Shown: piece after piece, positions 10,375 to 21,300 of the stretch | Layout: every line of letters starts with the position of its first letter | Position numbering within the stretch: position 1 is the first letter of the stretch | Assembly (NCBI GenBank): GCA_024196135.1 | Contig: JAMQCK010000381.1 | Span: forward strand, 1 to 25,352 | Direction of reading: 5' to 3' | Length of the DNA stretch: 25,352 nt | From: Pleurotus ostreatus/Saccharomyces cerevisiae fusant | Lineage: Eukaryota > Opisthokonta | Made by a program: the position numbers and the translations under genes | The notes under the pieces: model-generated | Database searches by the model: none | Told to the model about the DNA's origin: nothing | The model's input: the letters and a program-made list of their open reading frames with translations, nothing else

Positions 10375-11645
10375 ATGCCTCTGAACTCGCTCACCACCAA
10401 AGAATTCACCACTTCTCGCGGGGTCAAGTACACGTACCGCTACGCCGCGCCTCAGACGGATCGCCCAACGCTCCTACTTCTGCACGGCTTCCCCTCAACG
10501 CCGCATGACTGGAGACACCAGATCGCGCACTTCGGTGCCAAGGGCTACGGTCTCATCGTACCCGACATGCTGGGCTATGGCGGCACGGACAAGCCCGGCG
10601 ATCCCGCGGAGTACATCGGCGCGAAGCAGTCGCGGGACTTCGTCGATCTTGTCGAGCACGAGAAGGCGGAGAGGGTGATTGTGGTTGGACACGACTGGTA
10701 AGTAATTAGCGAAAAAAACGAGTTTGGTGATTGTTCATGCGCTCGTAGGGGTACGATGCCAACGGCTTACCTCGCGGTTCTGCACCAGCATCGCTTCCTC
10801 GGGTTCGTACACCTCTCCGTCGGCCTCGCGATCAGGCGTGGATTCTATCTCGAGGAGGTCTTAGTCGCCATGAAGCAGAAGTTCGGTACGGAGTTGTTTG
10901 GGTAAGCTGACTTTTTCATCGCCCTGGCCTCTCTGGTCTGAGCGTGCAGATACTGGGCGTTCTTCAACAAAGACGAGGCTGCAGACATAATTGAGAAGAA
11001 CGTGAGTATTGTGATCTTCGGCTTCAGCGTGTGTACGATTTACCTGATTCACTTCGCTAGGTCGACTCCCTGTTCGACCTGCTCTATCCCAAGGATCCAG
11101 CGCTGTGGAAGACGCACATGACTCCAGTCGGTGCCGCGGACGTGTTCTTGACCGAAGGCAGGCAGCATGGAGCGGGCGACTACGTCGCAGAAGAGGTCGG
11201 TGGATACAATAGGTACCCGATGGCAACAGAGCTCACCTCGATCGCAGCACCGCGAGATTTGGCGACAGGCCTTCACGAACAATGGTCTCTCCGGCCCGCT
11301 CAATTGGTACAAGATGGCTTCTCGAGGGCTACAGGACAGCGACGGTCTGGGTGAGTACGCGCTCGCGCTATCCAAAGGTCGTCGAACGCTTATGGTCTCG
11401 CAGATATCTCACCAGAAACCGTCAAGGTCCAGAAGCCTTTTCTCTACATCGGTGGCTCAAAGGATTACGTCTGCCTCCCCGAGCTTCATGCAGACGACAA
11501 CCTGAAGAAGGCGTGCGAGGATCTTCGGGTGGAGGTGTTCGACGCGGGGCATTGGCTTCAGCTCGAGCTGCCAGACCAGGTGAACGAGACGATCGAGAAG
11601 TGGGTGGAGGAGAAGGGGCTGGCGACTATCGAGGCGAAGGCCTGA
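10375..11645 (+). CDS. Epoxide hydrolase, alpha/beta-hydrolase fold
   Basis: Six exons: 10375-10697, 10749-10901, 10950-11001, 11061-11195, 11248-11350 and 11404-11645, giving 335 aa. The family motifs are in order: oxyanion-hole HGFP (37-40); VPDMLGYGGTDKP (62-74); nucleophile elbow GHDWG (105-109), with D107 as the predicted attacking aspartate and W108 split by intron 1; lid tyrosines Y160 (GYWAFF) and Y242 (NWYK); charge-relay acid D275 (GGSKDY); and base H304 (AGHW). This is the Asp-Asp-His triad plus two tyrosines of soluble epoxide hydrolases, which open epoxides to vicinal diols through an ester intermediate. No signal peptide is seen, so it is probably cytosolic. The weakest junction is intron 4 (11196-11247), with donor GTCGGT; it is the phase-0 choice that restores the LNWYK frame. 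The length is normal for the family. The substrate is unknown; aromatic or lipid epoxides are possible. Confidence 0.92.
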
Positions 11646-13092
11646 AACTAGGGTGTGCATATCAGGGCACCGAGGTCGACGTGAGTGGAGAGAATAGGAT
11701 AGGCGAGCATGGCCACCCCGTCGCTCGTGTGGCATCCCTGAAAGGCACGGAGAGCGTTAGGGATTGATAAGGAGGTCCTTTTGGATCTGAATCTGATACT
11801 GATAGGTAGGTAAATGAACATATGACCGCTTGTTGACAACGTGTACCTGCAGGCGTTGGAGTGGCTGTGAGCAGGCGGACCGAGCCGATGGCCACAAAAT
11901 ACCTACTCTGTCACCACCAGTGATAGCGCGCTTCCGAGGGCGACCTCGGTCGTAAAGTAGCCACTGCTATAGCCAGGGTAGTTCTGCTTGGCGCCGCCTT
12001 GCTTTCATCGACCCACTGTGCGCTGCAACGACTCCGAGTCGATCGTCCTGTCGCGGTGATGCTCCATCTCCTCATTGTTCAAGGTCCGCCGAAATATTCC
12101 CATTTACGAGCGGCGGAAACACTCGCGGTCTCCGTGCGCGCAGACTCCGCCTCCGCCTCTGCCATGGGGGAGGCGCATACGACGCAGCCATCAAGTCACC
12201 ATCGCAGCACGCGCGTGGCATTGTAGCTCCCGTAACAGTCAGGGTGCGCCCTCGAACTGAAAAGTGCCGTATACGCGTGCGGCGTGAAGGTGAGGGTAAG
12301 CTATAGCCGAGCGGTTGGATCGGTAGCGGACGTCGATCTGTGTCGATACAAAATTACTGTTTGCGAGACTCGCATTCCATATCTTCGCCGCAGGGACACG
12401 CGCGTCGGGCGCCCATCAGAGGTGGGCGGGGCGGCGGGACGAGCGACACTCGGTAAGGTGGGCGAAACGCCTGCATGCCGCCGCAGCTTGGGCTCAGCGA
12501 CTTGCGCGGCCTTGATGCTGGTCGTCTCTGAGGACACTGCAACATTCGCCCCCGGCTATCCCATGTGGGGTGAATCACCGCCACGTCACGAGGGTTAGAG
12601 ATCGCTGAGACTCGTCCACGGGTTACACCCACCATTCAATCGCTGGAACGTACACCTGAAGCTTGACCTTCAAATCGTACGTTCGACTTGTCAGGTACTT
12701 CATTTTCCGCAAGTCCCTGAAGCAGATCCCGCCGTGTGCCACAAAGCCAAGATGAGGGTACAGTTGATGTATATTCACGGTGCGTATGTGATTCCAATAC
12801 GATAGGCAGTGGGAGATGAAGTCCGCGCGGCGGCCCTCCATCTATAGACGATAGGATACAGGTCTTTAGTGAGTAGTTAAATCTTAGATATGTAGGGTGA
12901 ATCCAGGATAACAATGCCAGTGTCCGATAGCTAGAAGAAATGGCGCCCGACGTAGAGGCAATAGATAGGTTTAAAAACATGACATGCGAATGAAGACAAG
13001 TAGCGAGTGCGCGCCACCCAGATGGCGAGGGATTTTGGGGAGATGCAATGGTAGATGATAGCGAGGAGTCGTCTAAGACCAGGAAGGCATTA
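11646..13092. other. Intergenic, 1.4 kb between convergent genes
   Basis: This is the 3' flank of the epoxide hydrolase and of the Zn2Cys6 gene. A minus-strand ATG frame of 72 codons (12623-12841, MEGRRADFISHC...) lies in less GC-rich sequence and might be an exon, but a second frame is open over the same stretch and I find no partner exon. Nothing else is supported. Confidence 0.45.
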
Positions 13093-14599
13093 TCATGCGA
13101 ATTCCGGTGAGAGCCAGTTATCTGGTCGCGGCAGGAATGGCTGGAACATGCTCTGCGCGTCTATCTGCTGTTCGTCGTCGCAAGGTAATGAGAGGTCCCA
13201 GGCGGAGAAGTCGATGTTCATGTCGGGTAGGCCCGACGGGTCCGGCGCGGGCATGCCGAAGAAGTTGTCGGACTCGAAGGACTCGAGGCCCGGCGAGGCG
13301 CCTGGCGTGCAGAGGGAGGGACACGACGTGTCGAGCGAAGACGATGACGAGCATAGCGGCGAGAGCGATGCGTCGCTCGAAGATGACTCTGGTGATGACT
13401 CCCACGTCATGGGGTCCATCGAGCAGGGCATGTTCTCGACGAGCATGCTATCCAGCAGCAACTGGCTGAAATCATCAGACGGTAGCGGTGCTGCCCCGCA
13501 CGTCTCGTTAGCGAGAGGTACCTCCGGCTGAGGGACAGGCGGCATAGGCGGTACTGGAGGCACACCCCACGCCGTCGGACAGTTCGTGACGTTCGCCATG
13601 AACTGCTCGAAGCCAGGCTGCTGTCCGCCGTAGCCGACGGGTGCGGGCATGTCCCATGGGGGTATGCTTGGCGCGGAGTGTTGCTCCTGCGTAGGCGGTG
13701 CTGGCGGAGGCACGGGCGGGCATGAAGCGAGAGCGAGCATAGCGTTCCACCAGGGCAAGTAAGGGAAGGCGCTTGCCATCAGGCATGCCTGTTCAAACGA
13801 TATGAGTGGCATCGGAGGCCACCCGTTGGGCATCGGAGGCATCGGATAGGTCGTCTGAGTAGTAGGTGGCAGTGCGTTGTATTGATTGTGTGCGTAGAGA
13901 TCGTCGGTTGGCGGTAACTGGAAAGGCTATCAGTATGAAGATCGGTCGACATCGAAGACCGACCAACCTCGCATTGGGGCGGCACTGGCGGGAGCGGCAC
14001 TGGCGACTCCTGCTTGCGTAGCATGCATGCCGGGTAGACAGGGGGAGAGGGTGCGCGTGATGGAACGGGCGGGGTCATCGGAGCTGATGGAGGGAGCGTC
14101 GGCGGCGTCATGGGCGCTTGCGGTGATTGACAGGACGTGGACGCGGTAGGCGACGTGCCCATCGGCTCATGAACAGGAAGAGGTGGCTACGGTGGCATTA
14201 GCGTTGTCGCGCATGATGAGTGGCAGATCGCGTACCTCGACTGGCGCACACTCTTGCTCGACGACCTGAGGGGCCGGTGGTGGAGGCGGCTGGGGCATCC
14301 CTCGTGGGTCCGGCGTCTGGTACATACAGAGCGCGGCGAGACCAAGCTGCGCGCATCGTCCACACGTGGGACGTTCCCTGTCGCACTGGGGTCATAGTGA
14401 GCGACGACGACGCGTGCAAAAGCCAACGATGCTCACCATTCGACGCGATGCATGGCAGTTGAGGCAGGAGAGTATCACCCGGTTACGACGTCTAGCAAGC
14501 GCGTCAGCGTCGAGCGCGTTAGTGAGCAGCACATGCTTACTTGGGCTTCTTTTGTACAGAAGAAGAAGAGCATGGGCTGGTGTCGTGCTTTAGCGCCAT
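13093..14599 (-). CDS. Zn2Cys6 binuclear-cluster transcription factor
   Basis: Five exons on the minus strand: 14599-14541, 14491-14437, 14385-14236, 14186-13968 and 13917-13093, giving 435 aa with introns of 49-51 bp. The DNA-binding domain is built from the first three exons: a basic lead-in KKPKRRNR (17-24), then C29-x2-C32-x6-C39-x6-C46-x2-C49-x8-C58, an exact Gal4-type spacing including the RPTC proline. Such domains bind CGG-containing sites. Exons 3-5 are very Pro-rich (runs of PPPP, PPVPP), followed by a Ser/Asp-rich C-terminus (MDPMTWESSPESSSSDAS), which could act as an activation domain. The fungal middle homology domain common in larger members is not visible. The loop CLNCHASRRMC lacks the usual lysine, with arginine in its place. 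Targets are unknown; the nearby epoxide hydrolase and GMC oxidoreductase are candidates by position only. Confidence 0.9.
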
Positions 14600-15392
14600 T
14601 TCTTAGTATTCGTAGAGCTTTGTTCTAAGCGGGGAGGGAGAAGCACGACGGGTGGAGACGGGTAGCTGTAGGTGCTTAAGTATGTATGTCGGCAGTGCGC
14701 TCCGCTCCGGTGACAAACTTGGTGCCCACCTCGATCGCGCGAATTTTGGCAGCCAAAGCCCTGAACGGGCGAGGGTGTGGCGAAACACATCGCACGCCCC
14801 CACGCGCTTACCCGGGGCAAACCACCTCGATCCTCCAGTATCTCTATAGAGCAGGAGGTTGCAGCAACGACGCTGTCAAGTCTACATCAGCGCTGGCACG
14901 ATCACACCGAGCGCGCCCACATTGATTTTACCCCGCTCCGTGCTGTTCTCCGAATTCTCGTTGCCGAGAGCAGGCGCCAAAGATGCCGGTCTTCAAACGT
15001 GCAGGTCCGCGCAACGCAAATCACTCGTTTCGTGCCTCGACTGCAGCAACCTCACAGGTTTGATCCGTCGAGGCGCTGCTGTTTCGCAGACGCTGGACGG
15101 GGGGTAGCCTCCACCAGCACTATGTGCAGAGGGCGCGGCAGTAGCATCTCGTCGAACGAGCCTGCCGCAAAACGTAAGAAAGAACCGGATCGATGTTGGG
15201 GAATAGGTACTCGGGCCCGTACCATCCGCAGACTCTGCTACATGTGAGTAAGCTGTCGACGACGGGGAACATCAGATACGTTTGGCTCTGTGTATTCAGT
15301 CTAAAACTGTCTTCTCGAGCTCCATCCGGCTTACTCGGCGCCTGCCATTTCTATTCCGCGAGTTAACTCCGGCAATGATCTTCGCGAAGCAC

Positions 15393-16719
15393 CTACCTAT
15401 CTTTCCTCGTCGTTGAGCTTCGATCACTGCCCCAGTGGGTCGTCAACGCAGCCCATTGTTCGTACATATCGAGCGAGCGTAGGGCCCGTAGTCTCTCGGA
15501 TGTCCAGCAGCGCAGTGCGCTCGACCTCGGGACCTTTGCGGTGCCGGGTGAGGTACTGAAATGATCGTGAGCGTCCGCAGGTGCCTTCAAGGTCACTCAC
15601 TGGTAACGCAGTCGCTCCCTATTCTGATGTCCATCAAGCGTGTAAATGGGGTAGAGGTACGTCGCATAATCATTTCTGGGCGGCAGGGAGTCTGCGGCCA
15701 GCATCCGCAGCTCAAGGGATGCCGTATACTCTCTGTGTATCGTCAGTGGTGGTCCCGGGTAGACAAGCTAGCCACTCACCTCAACGGCGTCATCCCAGGA
15801 GATGGGGAGCCTTTCCCGAAATTTCGACCGCGGTTCCGACTGAGTCTAGTTCGGCAGTTCAGCGAGCATCCTACGCCGATAGGCCACCGTTGAAGCATGA
15901 ATTCGTAGAGATATCAGCACTAGCTAGAGGTATACATTCTGCGGGAGCCTGGAGCGAACTGCTCTCAATGGAAAACCGTCTCGGGCGGGATATGCTGACT
16001 GAGTGTACAACGCACCTGAAGTCACCCATGCGTTGCTCTGGGGCTTCCTGACCCAAAGGCGTCTCAGGCAAGTACAGTCGAACCCCTCATAACGCATACC
16101 CACCGGATCGCTTCCGAGGCTCGACTGCCCGGACCCCCCGCTCTGAAAAGTATATACACCGGGAGGTTCGCATCCCAAGAATTATAACCGAAAGATATTT
16201 CAGCCCCGGTGCGCCTACATCGAGCCTCGGGGGCGCTCCGGTGGGTATGCGTTATGAGGGGTTCGACTGTAAATTTGTCAGTGTAAAGGCATAAGCGCGG
16301 TGCAATATCCTTCGCGCTGTCCTCCGCCAGCGTCGTCGAACGTAACAAATCCTATGATAGGCTAGCTCGCCTAGGATGAAACGATAGCGCCCATATCTCT
16401 GCTGCCTATCCAAAAAATCGCCAGGAAGAGCATAGCAGAGTATAGCTTTGGGAATGCGCCGCGAGTAACGGACCGCCAAAGACGGCAGTGTCGCTTGGAA
16501 GTCTTGGAAGGCACTTGCCTTCGGTACGCCTCCGCGAAAAGTACCGGTTACGAACGTTGTTGAAGATAAAATTGGAGTGATGCCCGCGTCGAGAATTCGG
16601 AAAAGGAGCTGGGGGAGCGGTTCCTCGCACCCGAGAGGGCCGAACGGGCCCATGCTTGTGCTCGCCTCGGACCCCATATCTGCATCACACTCCGACTCTC
16701 GCCCTGATTTCACTTGCAA
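15393..16719 (-). other. Possible eroded minus-strand gene, unrecognised
   Basis: Several minus-strand pieces look like coding sequence but do not join into one clean frame. The 155-codon frame 16719-16252 includes LPQLLFRILDAGITPILSST and runs into the MITE. Beyond the MITE, MPETPLGQEAPEQRMGDF ends at a GTGCGT donor. Near 15790-15840, SKFRERLPISWDDAVE ends at GTGAGT. Next comes LELRMLAADSLPPRNDYATY (about 15600-15730), then either TSERLRALRSLDMYEQW or YLTRHRKGPEVERTALL in different frames near 15430-15560. Splice-like signals separate the pieces, but the phases conflict. I cannot name a family. It may be a relic gene, two genes, or chance. Confidence 0.25.
16073..16271. mobile_element. MITE with 52-bp TIRs and TA target duplication (Tc1/mariner-pogo type)
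   Basis: Sequence 16073-16124 is the inverse complement of 16220-16271 with three mismatches in 52 bp, and the outer 35 bp match perfectly. Both ends begin TACAGTCGAACCCCTCATAA. Treating the outer TA on each side as the duplicated target leaves a 195-bp element with CAGT termini, the arrangement expected for Tc1/mariner-pogo-type elements, including the pogo-like elements of fungi. The 95-bp centre has no transposase frame, so it is non-autonomous and would need an enzyme supplied elsewhere. The near-identical arms suggest a fairly recent insertion. It sits inside the possible eroded coding region. Confidence 0.9.
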
Positions 16720-18397
16720 TCATTTGAAGTCGGCCCCAAAGCAACCGTCCGGGTACGCTGCTACAGTCGATAGCCCTTGCCTCCGCTCAAACGAGAGAAG
16801 GCGGTGAGAAATACGTGGCATGATGGAAGTCAGGAGGGAGCGCCCGCCGCGCCGGCGATCTCCTTAATGAACTGGTCGATCAAAGCATTCCAAATAAGGA
16901 AGACCGTAAGTTGTTTGAATGATGCATCCGCGCGCTCGCGTGGCAGCGCGTGGCACTTGCCGCAACATGCAGCTAAGCACGCGCCGCACCTACGTTCCTG
17001 CCACCAAGTCAAACTAGCAAAGCTGAACTTCCTTTCTTCGTTGTGTATGCGCTTCATTGGCTGCTTGGCTTTGCATCAATATTTCTGGAGGAAGCTGATG
17101 CAAAAGATCCTTGACCTCCTCGCGTTCTCGCCGCAAGCATTGCGGTCCGTTCTACCGACGAACATTACCTGTGATATCGTCTATCAAAGAGGTGGCTCTC
17201 AACGTTTGGCCTCAAAGGAAGTTCGTGACGCGTCGGAGCGCGTTAAGCGCCGCTGCAGCGCCATGCGTGGCCGCCGTCCTCGTCAAACAGCGTAGCGACG
17301 GGCAACTGCTCGATATTGCACCCGCTCGAACACTACTTTGAGCCGCAGGAATTTCCCTCTGAAGACCCGTTTTCATCGCGTTAGAACATGATTGGCCAGT
17401 AATACAAGTTAGACAACGTCCTTGAATCGAGCTTATTCGTGCAGAGACTACCATCACGGGTGTATCTCGTCGGTGACGGCCTGAAACCGAAACTCAAAAG
17501 TAAATGAGCCTGGGCAGTGTGGGCGACTGCAAGCACCGAGCTCGAGCGACGTGGCCAATGGCTAAAGGCCGTTGCGCTCGAGGCACCCAAGGCTGGCAGC
17601 GACGACAGATGGACGTATCTAGCGCGAGCAAGTGGTGTTCATAGCGATCCACTCTTCGGCGCGGAGCTTGCTCCGTCGCATATCCAGCTCAAAGGAGTGG
17701 ATCCGCGTCAGTCGGTGAAGAAGCTAGCAAAGTCGAGTGGATAAACCCGGTAAAGGGCAATCAATGACCCAGATGAGCTACACTTGGTCGGAGAGTCGGA
17801 CGTCCCTCAGTGTTTCCCTGAAAAAAAAACGGTTAGAAGATGGAAAGTCGTGTCACCCAGATACCTAAGTAAAGCCGTGCAGTGGCTGTGATATTATGTC
17901 TGAAGGTCAGGAATAATGTATACCTTGTCCGGAGCCTGCACGCAAATGCGCCAAGTTGAATTCCAACCGCCCCCAACTTCGGTTCCGAGACCACATGACT
18001 CTTGGTCACGTGTCATGTCCAAGTTTCCTGGCGTCACCTTCAAGCGTCCACTCAATGTGTTGCAGAACACGCTGCCAGCACCGGCGACCTAACATGCGAT
18101 ATAATTGAGCCATGCATCTTGCGGATTCCCAGTAAAAGCCTGTCTCCGAGCTGCGGCACATTCAAGCATCGATTAGGATTTCGAGGACCGTCCCTTCATC
18201 TAGGCGACCACACTCGGCGTACATCGCGGGTCATGTCGCAGGGTCTACTATAAGCAGCATAAATAAGCGCTGGAGACTCCATAATGAACCCAATACAACA
18301 GCGGAAAGAAACGGACGAGGCCAGACCCACCGACTCGCCCTCCCATCACGAAAGCCTTGATAGACCCACACAGACCAACCGCCGGTTACCCATGCAT

Positions 18398-21300
18398 TCA
18401 GTCCTTTTGTTCCCCTTCCGCGACGCCTTTGATGAGGTCCGCCGCCCGCTCGGCTAGCGCGACGACCACGGCACACGGGTGTCCCGAGACCTGCGTCGGA
18501 AAAACGGACGCGTCGACGACCCGAAGGCCAGCGATCCCATGGACATTCAGCGCGTAGTCCACGACGGACGTCGCTGATGATGCGCCCATTCGCGCGGATG
18601 ACGTCTGGGTGCGGACGCGTTAGAACTTGCTAGCAACAGTGGTACTCTGGGTGCGGGAGAGAGAATGGGGGGCGCAGTATGAGCCGGCGGGGTAGGAATC
18701 GACGCGACGTACAGAGTGCCAAGGCGTGGCGGCGTTCCGCTTGATCCAGCGCTTGAGGTCATCGTCTGAAATCTGCAGGCGGGTAAACAGAGAGGGTAAG
18801 AGCGAGAGTCGGACTCTGGGTAGGGCGGCTAGTGAAAGAGTGACGCACCGTGTCTGGGTTGGCGTCCCCAGGCCAGAAATACGTGGATTCGTCCTTGGAG
18901 TCAGCGGGCAGGTCCAGCTGCGAGGCGAGCGGCTCTGTGCGCGCGATGCGCATAGCGAGCCTAGCCGCCTTTGCGACTATAGCGAGGTCGTTCTCATCTG
19001 CGCCGTAGCTGGGAGGATAACGAGGATAACAAAGATAGCTGCTTGAGCGATGGGCCTGCAGTCTGGAAGGTTGTAGACGCACTTCGGATCAATGAGCGGC
19101 GTGTCCCAAGGGTGCGCACTGCGAAGGGTGACCGAGCCTGTACTCTTGGGCTGCAAGGCGATAGTGCTCTGTGCAAGGGAATTTGGTCACGTTATCGGCG
19201 CGTGGGGCAGCATCAACATCACTCACGAAGGTGACCCCATTGTTCGACGGTACCATGACTCCGTCGTTGAGAACGAACAGAGGTGCGACGAGCATCTCAA
19301 TGTCGGGAGCGCCCTTCCCGGTCGTCAAGTCCTGTATGGCGTCAATGGGTGTGCTATCGTGCATAGGTAGCCTGAAGATCATGTCAATTTGTGCACGCGA
19401 CCTCGAATTGAAAGGAAACATACTTCTCATCATCCGAGCGCAAAAATAATATAAGTTGCGCTCCCTGCGCCGCAAGAGGTGTCCCAAAGCCCTGATAGAG
19501 CCACTTCGCCAGCGCGACCGCGCCGCCAAGCGGTCGAAGGAGATAGTCCCACGTCTGCGCGTTCGGCTTCGCGCGGAAGTTTAGCGCACCCGCGGCCATA
19601 TGCTAGAAATTCACAAAATGTCAGTAAATTCAGGGTGCATAGTGGAAGCGATATTGACTACTCACATCGCTCAAGTTCCTCCCCACAGCCGGCAGCTCAT
19701 GCACCAGCGGGATCCCGTGCGGCTCGAGCTCCTCCCTCGGGCCTACGCCGGAGAGCAGTAGGAGTTGGGGCGTGCCGACCACCCCCGCGGTGAGGATTAC
19801 CTCCTTCCGCGCAGCAACGGCGTACTTTGTCACGGAAGCTTTGTTGCTGAGGAGGACGCCGGTGGCGCGGAGTTCGTTCTGTTTTTCGCTCGATTCCGAA
19901 TACTGTCCATCGCGGAGCCCGTCCTGCTTCTCGCTGGACCCCAAAGGCTGACCACCGCCTGACCCAGAGAACAGGATCCTCTCCGCGATAGCTCCTACTG
20001 CCACCGTAAGATTAGGCCGCGCGAGCACGTCCGGCGAGAGGTAGCCGGTCGCGGCGGAGCTGCCTGCATGGGGCTCGTTAGTTATGTCGCTCAGGGCTCG
20101 TCATCAGCGTTGCTCAGGGAGGGCAACAGTCATGCTGCACAGGGAAGGCGGGGAGGTGAGGTGTGAGGTAAGGTGAGGCAAAGTCAGAGCTGCGCGAATA
20201 ATGATAGAAGATCGGCGAGAAGCATTGACACTTACGGTTCCCCTTGGGATCTACGGCGGACACGACGCGCGAGACGCCCAGCGTGCCGGCCCGGGTATTC
20301 ATGTCCCTGTGAGCAGCACGGCGGTATTAGCTACTAGTTCCATCACTATCAACGCCACGATGGCGCGGAGAGCAGAGAACAATGCCCAAACAAACGAAAC
20401 GCACTGCGTGTACGGTATACCCAGCGCTTCGCATGACTGGATGGTGTCCTTGAGAATGGGCTACAGATCATCATTGTCAGCGTGCATATCATCATCGTGA
20501 CCATAAAGATTAGCTTGGTGCGCATGTAGGTCATCACTATGAGTATGCAGAACATCACCACGAGCATGTAAATCATCATGCTGAACACGCAGATCATCAC
20601 GTCGAGCACTTGGCGGGATACGTTTGGGGGAGGCCAGGGGTGGGAATAGAGTCGCGAAGGGAGAAGGCAATGAAGGTATGGCAGAGAACCGAATGGGACG
20701 TACGGCGAGAAGCCCGTGCGACGTATAGATAGGGCCGGAGGTGCCGTGCTGGGCGACGTCGACGTCGGGGAACTCGGAGTGGGGGATGTAGTGCTCGGAC
20801 TTGAGGAAATACCTGTGGGGAAGGAGGTGAGGGTCAACCTTAGGAGTTTGCGGGGAAGCGAGATGGGGAAGATGGGAGGGGCTGATAGACTGCGAGATGG
20901 TGATTATAGACTGCGAGTTGTTGAGAGGGTAAGAGATGTTGGGAATATTGGACATGAAAGAGGACGGCTTATGATGCATGGGGATAAAACAATGTGAGCG
21001 GAGACGGTAAAGGATGGTGAAAGGGGATACTAGGGCATGCTGCAAGACGATGGGAGACTGCGATGAAGCGGATGCGGCTAGCGTAGCATAAGCAGATAGA
21101 AGCCAAGGTTCAGTCGGAAGCAAAGGGTGGGAATGCGTATCCAGTGGCGGAAAAGACAGAAATTCCGAGGAGGACAAGGAGGTCCGTCCATTCCGCGGAC
21201 ACGCCCTGGAGTGTCGTACATGTACGGCATCGGTTGCTGCACGGCGAAGACATTGTACGGGGAAGGAGAACGCCGCGCAGACGACTCGGTTAACGAGAAT

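Larger units (their letters stand above)
14600..18397. other. Gene-poor 3.8 kb region with a MITE and possible gene relics
   Basis: No intact gene is supported here. The region holds the 199-bp MITE at 16073-16271 and short stretches on the minus strand that look like eroded coding sequence (listed separately). Other open frames, such as 14777-15247 (+), 16777-17295 (+) and 17517-17744 (+), lack motifs and convincing splicing. The absence of genes, a DNA transposon derivative and frame-broken coding-like pieces suggest a decaying or transposon-affected interval. Confidence 0.5.

Noticed and set aside
12300..12370. tRNA-like start (AGCCGAGCGGTTGGAT)
   Set aside because: It resembles a Leu/Ser tRNA D-arm, but no matching acceptor stem, anticodon arm or TTCRA T-loop follows.
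14777..15247. 156-codon plus-strand frame
   Set aside because: Basic, low-complexity translation with no motif and no supporting neighbour; likely chance.
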